DNA of 20,248 nucleotides from a virus. Positions 1-7,026 of the stretch are shown here, piece after piece (position 1 is the first letter of the stretch; every line of letters starts with the position of its first letter). Made by a program: the position numbers and the translations under genes. The DNA lies in the IMG/VR virus record IMGVR_UViG_3300031825_000078, positions 1 to 20,248 of that record; one strand, given 5' to 3'. A model generated the notes under the pieces. The model ran no database searches. It was not told the origin of the DNA and worked only from the letters and a program-made list of their open reading frames with translations.

Positions 1-96
1 AATATGGCCCTGCTGGCGGATGCGGCGCAAGGTCTTGTCGCTGATGTGGAGGCGCTTAGCTGCCTCCATGGGCGTCAATAGGACCGGGCCGCTCAT
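1..96 (-). CDS. Excisionase/AlpA-like HTH protein (partial, 3' end outside window)
   Basis: Only the first 32 codons are inside the window; the rest lies to the left. The visible N-terminus contains LTPMEAAKRLHISDKTLRRI, which matches the first helix-turn-helix of the MerR-like HTH_17 fold used by excisionases and AlpA-type regulators. The start at 96 overlaps the stop of the upstream methyltransferase gene as ATGA, so the gene is the last visible member of the long early operon. In temperate phages a gene of this kind usually sits beside the integrase, so an integrase and att site may lie just left of the window; that is inference. It could equally be another small DNA-binding phage regulator. 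Confidence 0.7.
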   Translation of the reverse strand, partial: MSGPVLLTPMEAAKRLHISDKTLRRIRQQGHI

Positions 97-788
97 GCCG
101 CGAACCTCAACTGCTTTTCCATCTGGGTCTTCTCGCGGGGAGGTATCCAGAAGGTCGGGGCGAATGGCCGACCTTGAAAGTCCGTCATGGGGGCGCGGCG
201 CTTATCCCAGACCACCCACATATAGTCGATCTTGCCATGATCGTATGCGTTTTCGCCCAGCTGCTCGATGACGTCGCCGGGGGGCATGGAGGGCCGTTCA
301 CAGAGGATCCACACGCCGATCGGCGTCTCGTCCGTGAAAAGGCGGTAGCGGCCTTCGCTGGCGAGCCATTTCAGGGGCAGCAGGGCGCAGACCTTATGCG
401 TGGCGATCGAGAGGGCGCGGCGGATGCACTTTTCCGCCAGACCGCGCACAAGGCGGCCATTCTGGAAAGAGAAGGGCGGGTTGAACATGATCGACAGGCC
501 GTTCGACGCCTCCAGCAGATGGCGCTGGTCGCCGAGCAGGTCATGTTCGCCCATGAACAGCCGGTGCCCGGCGGCCCGGTCGAACAGATCCGTGCCATAG
601 GCATTGAAGCCGCGTTCGGTCAGCGCCTCCGGGATATGCAGCTGGCCGCAGCATGGATCCAGATAGGTGACGTCCGATTCCAGGGTGATCATGTCGAGCA
701 GGCGATGCGTCACCCATTTTTCCTCAACATACCAATCCCAAGGATGGCGGCTGCTGCCCTTCGGGCGGGAAGTGAGTTCGCCGCTCAT
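93..788 (-). CDS. DNA N6-adenine methyltransferase-like protein
   Basis: This 231-residue protein has the motif order of an S-adenosylmethionine-dependent amino-methyltransferase. The cofactor-binding motif I is seen as YLDPCCG (residues 42-48), followed by an acidic YGTDLFD strand end (64-70). The catalytic motif IV is NPPF at 103-106, the variant typical of DNA adenine-N6 enzymes. The frame stays open further upstream, but ATG at 788 overlaps the end of the preceding cytosine methyltransferase gene and leaves the conserved part intact, so this start was chosen. The likely role is protective methylation of phage DNA at an unknown target. No restriction endonuclease is next to it, so it is probably an orphan enzyme. 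Substrate and base specificity are inferred from the motif only. Confidence 0.75.
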   Translation of the reverse strand: MSGELTSRPKGSSRHPWDWYVEEKWVTHRLLDMITLESDVTYLDPCCGQLHIPEALTERGFNAYGTDLFDRAAGHRLFMGEHDLLGDQRHLLEASNGLSIMFNPPFSFQNGRLVRGLAEKCIRRALSIATHKVCALLPLKWLASEGRYRLFTDETPIGVWILCERPSMPPGDVIEQLGENAYDHGKIDYMWVVWDKRRAPMTDFQGRPFAPTFWIPPREKTQMEKQLRFAA

Positions 789-1447
789 GCCGCCAGCCTC
801 ATTTCCTGCATCGCAGCGGATCCCCACTGATCGGCCATAGCGGCGGCGATTCCGGGGAAGAAGCGCGACCGTTCTTGAGCCTGCTTTGCGTTGCCGGGCA
901 TCCTGTGGACCCGCGACCAACGCTTGTGTTCGTCCGACCCGCGCGCTGGTGGTGTAAGGCGATCTGTGTCGATCAGCGGAGGCAGGTTTTTGAGCCACAG
1001 ACAGGTGCGCTTAAATTCGGGGTGGCCGAACTGCCAAGGTTGAACGGATTGGCTGAATTCCTGATAATTCACTATCCGCTGCTTTGCATGACGGTGCATC
1101 ACCGGATTTTCGACCGCGATCCGCTCGATCGGTGCATTCCAAAAATCGGAGAAGAGGGACGCACCTTCGTCCAGTTCGGCCCACATGTCGGCCATCGTGC
1201 GGCCCGGCGGCGGCGAAGAAAGCCAGCGGACCCCGCTGTTGCAAAGCCGGGTGCAAGGCGGGTGAGCAACGATCAGAAGATCCCAGCCATCGCCGAGATA
1301 ATCGCGCGCATCGCCGGTGATGTGGCGGTTGCTGCGGTTTTCATCAGGAAGAAGATCGCACGACCAGGCATCGTATCCGCGAGCCAAAAAGGCATCGCGG
1401 ACCGTGCCCGAAAATTCACATGCGACCAGAATGCGCGGCGTCATCAT
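785..1447 (-). CDS. C5-cytosine-type DNA methyltransferase (short phage form)
   Basis: A 220-residue protein with the hallmarks of a C5-cytosine methyltransferase. Motif I is VACEFSGTVRDAF (8-20), the next strand ends in DLLP (31-34), the catalytic proline-cysteine is HPPC with Cys65, and motif VI is VENP (112-115). It is much shorter than bacterial C5 enzymes, which have a large target-recognition domain, so its specificity cannot be guessed. ATG at 1447 overlaps the stop of the preceding small gene as ATGA; a longer in-frame start at 1786 would read through neighbouring genes and was rejected. Its place between other methyltransferase and regulatory genes in the early operon suggests self-protection of phage DNA against host restriction. 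Confidence 0.75.
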   Translation of the reverse strand: MMTPRILVACEFSGTVRDAFLARGYDAWSCDLLPDENRSNRHITGDARDYLGDGWDLLIVAHPPCTRLCNSGVRWLSSPPPGRTMADMWAELDEGASLFSDFWNAPIERIAVENPVMHRHAKQRIVNYQEFSQSVQPWQFGHPEFKRTCLWLKNLPPLIDTDRLTPPARGSDEHKRWSRVHRMPGNAKQAQERSRFFPGIAAAMADQWGSAAMQEMRLAA

Positions 1448-1614
1448 TGCTGCGCCTCCATCCCGTCGCGAAGCGAGCGCAGGGCGTGCTGGTAGTTCTG
1501 GAATCCTGCATCGCGGGCAACGCGCTCCAACGCGTCGGCGTGCTTGATGCCCTGTTCTTTTTTCAGGCGCTTGGCGGCCCGTTTCAGGCCGTCGATCGTG
1601 GTGAACTGCGTCAT
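1444..1614 (-). CDS. Small helical protein of unknown function (56 aa)
   Basis: This 56-residue gene starts at ATG 1614, overlapping the upstream stop as ATGA, and its own stop overlaps the methyltransferase start in the same way. The sequence is strongly helical and basic. It carries a block GIKHADALERVARDAGFQNY that resembles a short helical domain found at one end of some proteins annotated as glyoxalase-superfamily or DUF5623. That resemblance is from memory and weak. No catalytic residues can be named. It is most likely a small nucleic-acid-binding or accessory protein expressed with the methyltransferases; the function is unknown. Confidence 0.65.
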   Translation of the reverse strand: MTQFTTIDGLKRAAKRLKKEQGIKHADALERVARDAGFQNYQHALRSLRDGMEAQQ

Positions 1615-2060
1615 GCAGCGTTCCTTTGTTCGATGGTGGCGGCGCGGAGATCGAGGGCGGGCAGCGCCCAGACGTGGACGTAAAGATGCGCCCAGCGCCA
1701 AATGAGGTAGAGGTGCCGATAGACGGGCAGATGATCGCGATCGGCGGCCTTATCGAGCGCGCGGCGCGCGGTGGCGACGATGGCAAGCCAGCCTTCCCGA
1801 TCAGTGGGATTGGGTGGTCGGCCTTCGCCGGTCAGTTCCTCGCGCTCCAGCGTCGGGATCCCCAGCTTGCGAGCGATCAGCACGGCCATGATGTGCCATT
1901 GCGCCATGTCGGCGTTGCGGGCTTCGGTCAGACGCCAGCGTTTATCGCCGTTGCCTGCCTTGCGGATCTCTTCCGCCCATCCCGCTTCCCGGCGCTTGCA
2001 CTCCGACACGATGGCGTCCCAATGGGCATCCGTCGTGATGGCCCATGGGGCGGCGGTCAT
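1611..2060 (-). CDS. Hypothetical phage protein (149 aa)
   Basis: I do not recognise this 149-residue protein. It has a mixed charged N-terminal half (for example HWDAIVSECKRREAGWAEEI at 13-32) and a tryptophan- and aromatic-rich C-terminal half around LIWRWAHLYVHVWALP. There is no signal peptide, no clear membrane segment and no cysteine cluster. Both ends overlap neighbouring genes by 4 bases (ATGA), so it is translationally coupled inside the early operon between the zinc-ribbon/winged-helix gene and the small helical gene. That context suggests an early function in DNA metabolism or host interaction but does not say which. Confidence 0.65.
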   Translation of the reverse strand: MTAAPWAITTDAHWDAIVSECKRREAGWAEEIRKAGNGDKRWRLTEARNADMAQWHIMAVLIARKLGIPTLEREELTGEGRPPNPTDREGWLAIVATARRALDKAADRDHLPVYRHLYLIWRWAHLYVHVWALPALDLRAATIEQRNAA

Positions 2061-2539
2061 GGCTGCACCGCCCTGCGCCCCGCGTCCGTGATGGAATAGG
2101 TCGCATAATAGCCGTCGGGGGTCTTGGCATGATCAACATAGCCCCAGCGTTCGAGGCGGCGGAGCATGTTGCGGACCTGCGGCAAGCACCGGCGGCCAGA
2201 GATATATCCGCAGGCGCGGGCGATCTCCCATGTCATGCCCTTTGCTCTGTCGGCCAACAAACTCAAGGCAGTATGCTCTTGCAGCGACAGCTTGCGCGAC
2301 TGGTCCGCTTGGGGCGGATGCATCGTCGTCATGTAGTCCGTCATGCGATCATGCTGGGCCTGCGCCATGCTGCTGGCGCAGTCAGGGCAGCGGACGAAGG
2401 GAGCGCCGGAACAATCCATGGCGATCAAGGCCCAGCCCTTCGGCACGTCGGCGGTCTGGCTGTTGTGCTGGCGGCCGCAATCGGCGCAGATGAAGATGAC
2501 GGCGGACTGAGCGCGGGCGATTTTCTGGTGAGCGGTCAA
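2057..2539 (-). CDS. Zinc-ribbon/winged-helix DNA-binding protein, TTG start
   Basis: The 160-residue product joins two recognisable parts. The N-terminus has a zinc-ribbon pattern, CADC at 18-21 and CPDC at 51-54. The C-terminal half reads as a winged helix: LSLQEHTALSLLAD, then ARACGY, then NMLRRLERWGYV and the wing DGYYATYSITDAGRR, a layout common in MarR/PadR-like regulators. No ATG precedes the zinc ribbon in the free space. The best start is TTG at 2539, which overlaps the upstream stop as TTGA and has AGGAAGA eight bases before it. It is probably a phage transcription regulator or replication accessory factor in the early operon. The fusion is seen directly; the role is inference. Confidence 0.65.
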   Translation of the reverse strand: MTAHQKIARAQSAVIFICADCGRQHNSQTADVPKGWALIAMDCSGAPFVRCPDCASSMAQAQHDRMTDYMTTMHPPQADQSRKLSLQEHTALSLLADRAKGMTWEIARACGYISGRRCLPQVRNMLRRLERWGYVDHAKTPDGYYATYSITDAGRRAVQP

Positions 2540-2736
2540 CGGCGTTCTTCCTGAATGGAGGCCACGAAACGGGCGATGATGAAGGGGATGGCGCAGACGA
2601 CAGCGACCAAGAAAAGCGCGCGGGTGACGCCCTTGATCGCCAGTTCGAGGCGGCGGCTGCGGCGGCCAGCGGTGCCGCAGGAAGCGCAGCGGCAACCGAT
2701 GGGATGGATGGCGGGGGTGGACCGGCGCATGGTCAT
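2536..2736 (-). CDS. Small single-pass membrane protein (66 aa)
   Basis: The 66-residue protein has a basic, cysteine-bearing N-terminus (GCRCASCGTAGRRSRR, 14-29). One hydrophobic stretch follows at about 38-58 (VTRALFLVAVVCAIPFIIARF), with a short charged tail. The arrangement predicts a cytoplasmic N-terminus and one membrane span. It begins at ATG 2736, overlapping the GapR-like gene by ATGA, and ends overlapping the TTG start of the next gene. I know no family for it. The three clustered cysteines could bind a metal, but the pattern is incomplete. It is a candidate for a membrane-acting phage early protein. Confidence 0.6.
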   Translation of the reverse strand: MTMRRSTPAIHPIGCRCASCGTAGRRSRRLELAIKGVTRALFLVAVVCAIPFIIARFVASIQEERR

Positions 2737-3128
2737 TCGATCCCCAGCGCGGTCTTGTAGGTTTCGAAGATCGCCTCTTCTTCGAGCAGGGCGTTCCGGT
2801 CTTTCTTCCGGCGTGCGATGATGTCCCGCATGGCCTTTTTGCTGTAGCCGTTGGCCTTCGCCTCCTGATAGACGTCGTTCCGATCTTCGATCCCGGCGAG
2901 GATTTCGGCGTCGATGCTCTCGATCCGCTCGATAAACTGGCGCAGATGCTGCGCGGCGGCGTCGGGATTGGCCTTGATCGGATCGGGGATGATCCGCTTT
3001 TTCTTGCCTTTGCGGACCGGCGCGGTGTCGTTGGCCGGAACCAGCTTGTGGACGAAGCCGCCCTTGCCATCGGGCACGGATGCCATGCGCATTGCGGGCG
3101 CGGGGGTATCTACAGTCTGAGCCTGCAT
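2733..3128 (-). CDS. GapR-family (DUF2312) DNA-binding protein
   Basis: Residues about 57-129 match the GapR/DUF2312 family: a long helix ERIESIDAEILAGIEDRNDV, then EAKANGYSKKAMRDIIARRK, then a helix ending ETYKTALG. GapR of Caulobacter is a small nucleoid protein that encircles overtwisted DNA ahead of replication and transcription and stimulates topoisomerases. This copy is 131 residues, longer than the roughly 90-residue chromosomal protein, because of a 50-residue basic N-terminal extension (KGKKKRI at 40-46). The start ATG 3128 follows a strong AGGAAGG site five bases away. It lies 14 bases after the primase-helicase gene, which fits a role in handling torsional stress on phage DNA. That role is inferred from the family. 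Confidence 0.88.
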   Translation of the reverse strand: MQAQTVDTPAPAMRMASVPDGKGGFVHKLVPANDTAPVRKGKKKRIIPDPIKANPDAAAQHLRQFIERIESIDAEILAGIEDRNDVYQEAKANGYSKKAMRDIIARRKKDRNALLEEEAIFETYKTALGIE

Positions 3129-3142
3129 GATTGCCTTCCTGT

Positions 3143-5857
3143 TTATGCGGTGGGGGTTGTGCTGGGGCGTGCGAAAACCCAGCAGTTGACGGTCTTGCCG
3201 GTGCGGGAATTGACCGGCTTGTGAGCGAGGAATTTCCGGGCCTTGCTGGATTTCAGCAGCCGCTTGAGTTCATTCATCGGGGGGAGCGACAGGCGCAGAT
3301 CGCCGCATTTCTGCTCGAACTGCACAAGGTTGATCGCGAAGACGTCGTTGGTGCGGCTGTGATCAATGGGCCGATCCGTCGTGTCGGATTCCTGTGCCGC
3401 GATCCAATCGAACCGCTCCCAGAACAGTTCGACATGGGGATGATCATGTTCGACCAGGCGCTGCCGCTCGGTCAGCATTTCGCGGATGAAATCATGGGTG
3501 GCATCAGCCGCGGATCTGGGCACGTTGCGCACCACGATCTGCATGGCGTCGAACATGGCGGCCAGCTGGGCATGGTTCTTCGCCAAGCGGTCGTTGCGGA
3601 CGCCGGGCTGCTTGAGCATCGCCTCGTAATGCTGGGCGAACCGCTCCCGATAGCATTGCAGGATTTCCGCCTCTTTGCGGACGATATGGACGATGAACCC
3701 CGACACGTCGTCGCGCTCGAACCGGCTGATTTTTTCCGCTGCGGTGCGGGTGTGCGGTCCCCAGCCCGTCTTGTCGATCGTCAGACCCATGATGCGCTCG
3801 CGCATCGCCGGGGACGCCTCGACCGGGTCATTCTGCACGATGGCGATGGCACCCCGGAAAGGCGGTTCAAAGGTTTCCATGCCGCCGTTGGCGATGGCGC
3901 GGGTACGGACCGCGCGCCCGTTATAGGCGGTTTTCAGTTCGTCCCATTCAAACCGGCGGCTATGGGGAGTGTCCTGCGTCCGGTCGCCCTCGATCAACAC
4001 CACGGGCAGGTTTCCGACCTGCCCCAGCGTGCGGGCGATACCGGCGTTGGTGGCCTTGGTCGGGTCGAAGCCCTCATAATTGCCGACACGGCCCATCAGC
4101 TTCCAGCAGAAGGCGATAGCCGTGGTCTTGCCGGTGCCGGGAGGCCCGGTGACTTCAAGGAAGCCCAGCGATTCCTGCGTGGCGCGGATCTGCTCGGCGA
4201 ACAGCGACAGAACCCAGAAGGACAGGATGACGTAAGCCTTCGCCCCCCAAGCCTCATACATCGGCTGCACCCAATCGAGATTGAGCCGGTCCGCGTCATA
4301 ATTGATTTTCAGCAGCCGGTCCGCAGTGCGCAGCTTCACTGCCTTGCGGGAAAAGACGAAATAGTCGTCGGCGTTGACCTTCTCGACCTTGCCGTTGCTG
4401 ACGCCGATGTCGCCCAGCAGATAGGCTTCATGGTCGATGGAATAGCCGGTGAACTGGATCGCCTCGACCATGCGGATGCTGGCCCATTGGCGCTGCATCA
4501 GCTTGTCCAGATGCCCGGTCGCGCCGGTCCACTGCGCGCCGGGGGCGACCGATGACAGGCGCTTTTTGAACTCGGCACCGGCGGACAGGTTCGCGCCGGA
4601 AAAGGTGGCCTTCACCGCATCGCGGCGCGGCTGTCCCTTGATCCGGGGGAAGTCGATGCGCAGGAAATATGCGCCTTCCTCCAGATAGGCGTCCTTCTGG
4701 AAATACAGGGTGCGGAAGGTGCAATTCGCCAGTTCGGTGATGTCGGCGGCCTGACGGGCGGCCTTTTCCCATTGCTCCTCATAGGGCAGCTTCTGGATCG
4801 ACGGGTCAGTCTCGCGCAGCCCTTCAAGGATGCTCTCGATCCGCTCCAGCGAGAAGGACGCCCACAGCTGTCGCTGGTTGAAGATCAGGGGGAAAGAGGC
4901 GGTCTTGAACCGCTTGTAGATCAGGAACGCCTTTTCGTCGGCGGTGGCGGCGATCGTGACGTCGCCCGCCCACAGATATTCCTCAATGTGCTGGGCCTTG
5001 AGCCGATCGGCTTGGTGCAGATCGTTCCAATCCCGCTTTTCGCCCTCGCCATCGACACGGACCTGCGCCGCACCCGCCATCCAGCCAGCCTTGCGGGCTT
5101 CGGCGACATGCGAGATTGCATATTCGACACCGGCGGCCCCCTGATCATAGGCAAAGATCAGGCGCGGCCCGGCCCCGGCTTCGGGATCGTCGCCGATGGC
5201 TTTGCGGAGATCGGCGAGAAACTGCTTGGGGAAATTGTTGCAGGACATGGCCGACACCGCGACAATGCCATTCTGCCGCAGGGCGATGGCGTCGAAGATG
5301 CCTTCCGCGATCCAGATTTCCCGCGAGCGGGCCAGCGTTTCGACGGTATCGCCAGGATAGGTCCAGACCAGCCCGCGATAGCCGCCACCATAGGAAAAGG
5401 TGGCCTTCTTGTCGCCGAAGCGGTGGGCCTGATCTATCAGCCGCTGCCAATAGCCGCCGCCGGGCATCGGGAATCGCACGGTCGCGGAACCGATGTTCAG
5501 TTCCTGATCGTGATAGCGTTCCTGCGTATAGGCGCCCTTGAGCGGGGCGATGTCGAGGCCGCGCGCGGCGATCAGATAGGCGTCTGCGGCAGCGTTCGGA
5601 TTTTGCGGCGACTGCTTATACCGCTTCGACCAGTCGTCGAAAATTTCAGGGTAGAGCTTCTTGGTTTCGCCTTCCCAACCGCATTTATCTACGCGACCGC
5701 AGCGGAGGATCCATGGGTGCCCGGCTGGCGTCCAAAGGGATTTCTTGCCCTCCTTACATTGGGGGCATTTACCCTCGCGCAGAAAGTCGCCGTTCTCGCG
5801 GAGATTATAGTCTTTGATCAGGCGGGCTGTGACTTCGCGGAGTATGTCTTCACGCAT
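3143..5857 (-). CDS. Phage DNA primase-helicase (zinc ribbon, Toprim, ATPase)
   Basis: This 904-residue protein is the replication core of the early operon. The N-terminus has a zinc ribbon with Cys31, Cys34, Cys53 and Cys59. A Toprim catalytic region follows, with IAEGIFDAIAL (183-193, the conserved Glu) and FAYDQGAAG (235-243, the DxD-like metal site). The C-terminal half is a P-loop ATPase: Walker A GPPGTGKT at 571-578, Walker B VVLIEGD at 619-625, and a sensor-like IVQND at 673-677. It would make RNA primers and unwind DNA at the phage origin. The last about 30 residues (FLAHKPVNSRTGKTVNCWVF) recur at the end of the antirepressor in this window. The ribosome site before ATG 5857 is weak and a GC hairpin precedes it. 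Confidence 0.9.
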   Translation of the reverse strand: MREDILREVTARLIKDYNLRENGDFLREGKCPQCKEGKKSLWTPAGHPWILRCGRVDKCGWEGETKKLYPEIFDDWSKRYKQSPQNPNAAADAYLIAARGLDIAPLKGAYTQERYHDQELNIGSATVRFPMPGGGYWQRLIDQAHRFGDKKATFSYGGGYRGLVWTYPGDTVETLARSREIWIAEGIFDAIALRQNGIVAVSAMSCNNFPKQFLADLRKAIGDDPEAGAGPRLIFAYDQGAAGVEYAISHVAEARKAGWMAGAAQVRVDGEGEKRDWNDLHQADRLKAQHIEEYLWAGDVTIAATADEKAFLIYKRFKTASFPLIFNQRQLWASFSLERIESILEGLRETDPSIQKLPYEEQWEKAARQAADITELANCTFRTLYFQKDAYLEEGAYFLRIDFPRIKGQPRRDAVKATFSGANLSAGAEFKKRLSSVAPGAQWTGATGHLDKLMQRQWASIRMVEAIQFTGYSIDHEAYLLGDIGVSNGKVEKVNADDYFVFSRKAVKLRTADRLLKINYDADRLNLDWVQPMYEAWGAKAYVILSFWVLSLFAEQIRATQESLGFLEVTGPPGTGKTTAIAFCWKLMGRVGNYEGFDPTKATNAGIARTLGQVGNLPVVLIEGDRTQDTPHSRRFEWDELKTAYNGRAVRTRAIANGGMETFEPPFRGAIAIVQNDPVEASPAMRERIMGLTIDKTGWGPHTRTAAEKISRFERDDVSGFIVHIVRKEAEILQCYRERFAQHYEAMLKQPGVRNDRLAKNHAQLAAMFDAMQIVVRNVPRSAADATHDFIREMLTERQRLVEHDHPHVELFWERFDWIAAQESDTTDRPIDHSRTNDVFAINLVQFEQKCGDLRLSLPPMNELKRLLKSSKARKFLAHKPVNSRTGKTVNCWVFARPSTTPTA

Positions 5858-5889
5858 GGGGGCGGGTTCTCAGGCAATAAGGGGCCGAT

Positions 5890-5911
5890 CCCGGCGGCGG
5901 GGTCCGCCGGG
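5890..5911 (-). promoter_or_regulatory. GC-rich hairpin just upstream of the primase gene
   Basis: A 7-base stem CCCGGCG/CGCCGGG with an 8-base loop lies in the 97-base gap between the Ogr-like gene and the primase start. This is the only long gap in the early operon. There is no T-run behind it, so it is not a standard terminator. It could act as an attenuator, an RNA-processing site or a brake on primase expression. In GC-rich DNA such a stem can also arise by chance. Confidence 0.3.
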
Positions 5912-5954
5912 CTTGGTTTCGTTCGTCAGGGAAGCGCGGGCGCGGCCCGCCGGG

Positions 5955-6251
5955 TCAGTCGGCTACAGCGGCGGCAGCGGGTTCATGGTCCGGTCCGTCA
6001 TCGTTGGCTGCGGCGCGGTCGTTGGCCGCCGCGTGCCATGTGGTGAGGGGAAGCACCGCGAGCGGCGTGGGAAAGCGGCTCGCCTTCGTGGCGCGCACCG
6101 CGACCATTTCGACCACGAATTCGTGGCCGCAGGCGTCAGGATTGCGGCAGCGATAATAAAGCTCTCGATAGAGCGTGCTGTTCTTTCCAACGGCCCGAGA
6201 ATGGGCACGGCCCCCGCAGGCCGGACAAGTGACGTGAGGCAGTCCCGCCAT
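5955..6251 (-). CDS. ogr: Ogr/Delta-like zinc-finger late-gene activator
   Basis: Residues 9-45 match the Ogr/Delta family of P2 and P4 (PF04606): CPAC at 9-12, then GRAHSRA, then RELYYRCRNPDACGHEF, with Cys35 and Cys41 completing the zinc site. In P2, Ogr binds upstream of the late promoters, contacts the RNA polymerase alpha subunit and turns on head, tail and lysis genes. The chosen start, ATG 6251, overlaps the upstream stop as TGATG. An in-frame start seven codons earlier would run back into the preceding gene. The tail after residue 60 is alanine-rich and low in complexity. The gene sits inside the early operon before the primase, unlike P2, where ogr follows gene D. Family assignment is firm; the late-promoter targets were not found. 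Confidence 0.88.
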   Translation of the reverse strand: MAGLPHVTCPACGGRAHSRAVGKNSTLYRELYYRCRNPDACGHEFVVEMVAVRATKASRFPTPLAVLPLTTWHAAANDRAAANDDGPDHEPAAAAVAD

Positions 6252-6739
6252 CAGCTTTCCCCCAATAACCACTGCGCGGCACCATTGCCGGGCAGGAATG
6301 ATTTGAGACGGGTCAGCAGCCGGTTCATGGCCCCGCTGGCTTCCTCAGTCTCTTTGATGGCGTGATAGATCTCGGTGGGCGTCGAGCCGGGCAGCGTCAC
6401 ATGGATGCTGCTGCTGATCGCGTCCGCCGTTTCCTGCGTTGCCTGAGCGATGTCGTCGGCCAGCGCCTCGCGGCAAGCCAGCGTATCGAGCAGCGATATG
6501 TCCATCTGGCGGGCGTAGGATTCGAGGATCGGGGCGAAGCCGCCGCCCGCTGCCATGAACGCCTTGTCTAGCGCCATTGCCTGATTCAGCGTCGGCAGTC
6601 CGCCCTGATCGCTCTCGCTCCAGTAGCGGACAGCGCGCTTCGACCGCCGCGTGATCTTCGCGGCCTGATCCCAGCCAATCACGCCGACAGCCGTGGTGAT
6701 GGCGAGGGAAAAGGAGAGAGGGGCGCGGACCTTCGTCAT
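6251..6739 (-). CDS. Hypothetical phage regulator-like protein (162 aa)
   Basis: The 162-residue protein begins LSFSLAITTAVGVIGWDQAA and continues ITRRSKRAVRYWSESD. The segment at about 18-42 looks like a helix-turn-helix, with a small hydrophobic helix, a turn and a basic second helix. A second conserved-looking block is ALDKAFMAAGGGFAPILESY. Proteins of this shape are common in alphaproteobacterial prophages next to Ogr-like genes, to my recollection, and stay hypothetical. It overlaps its neighbours on both sides (ATGA at the start, TGATG at the end). A CII-like activator role is conceivable from its position early in the operon, but I see nothing that proves it. Confidence 0.65.
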   Translation of the reverse strand: MTKVRAPLSFSLAITTAVGVIGWDQAAKITRRSKRAVRYWSESDQGGLPTLNQAMALDKAFMAAGGGFAPILESYARQMDISLLDTLACREALADDIAQATQETADAISSSIHVTLPGSTPTEIYHAIKETEEASGAMNRLLTRLKSFLPGNGAAQWLLGES

Positions 6740-7026
6740 TTGCGCTCCCCGTCCTTGCAATCGCATGGCCCCGGCGAGGCAGCGAAGAAAGCAATGCAAT
6801 CCGCCTCATGGGTGATGGCTGCGAACGCTGCATCTTTCGGGAAAAGGTCGGCCACCGCCGCAGGTTCGCTGGGGTGCAGGACGGACTGGATAAAATCGTG
6901 CAGCGTTTCGGCAGGGCCGAACCACGCCACGTCGTCGCACACCTTCCCGTCCATGACGGCGGCGTCGATGCGCTCCAGCGCCTCGCGGTAGCGAAGGGCA
7001 GATGATTCCTCTCCAAGACGTGTCAT
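6736..7026 (-). CDS. Hypothetical early phage protein (96 aa)
   Basis: A 96-residue acidic protein of unknown function. The N-terminal part is a predicted helix, SSALRYREALERIDAAVMDG, followed by VAWFGPAETLHDFIQSVL. The C-terminus holds two close cysteines (PGPCDCKDGE). No membrane segment or known domain is seen. ATG 7026 overlaps the stop of the methyltransferase gene as ATGA, and the end overlaps the next start likewise, so it is coupled in translation. Function cannot be assigned. Confidence 0.6.
   Translation of the reverse strand: MTRLGEESSALRYREALERIDAAVMDGKVCDDVAWFGPAETLHDFIQSVLHPSEPAAVADLFPKDAAFAAITHEADCIAFFAASPGPCDCKDGERK

Noticed and set aside
785-1786. Longer N-terminus for the cytosine methyltransferase
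   Set aside because: The extra 113 residues are low-complexity Pro/Arg/Ser sequence that overlaps two other genes; ATG 1447 with ATGA coupling fits better.
3131-4555. 474-codon plus-strand frame opposite the primase
   Set aside because: It is antisense to a well supported enzyme; composition reflects the complementary strand only. The same holds for 4772-6046 and 15015-15914.
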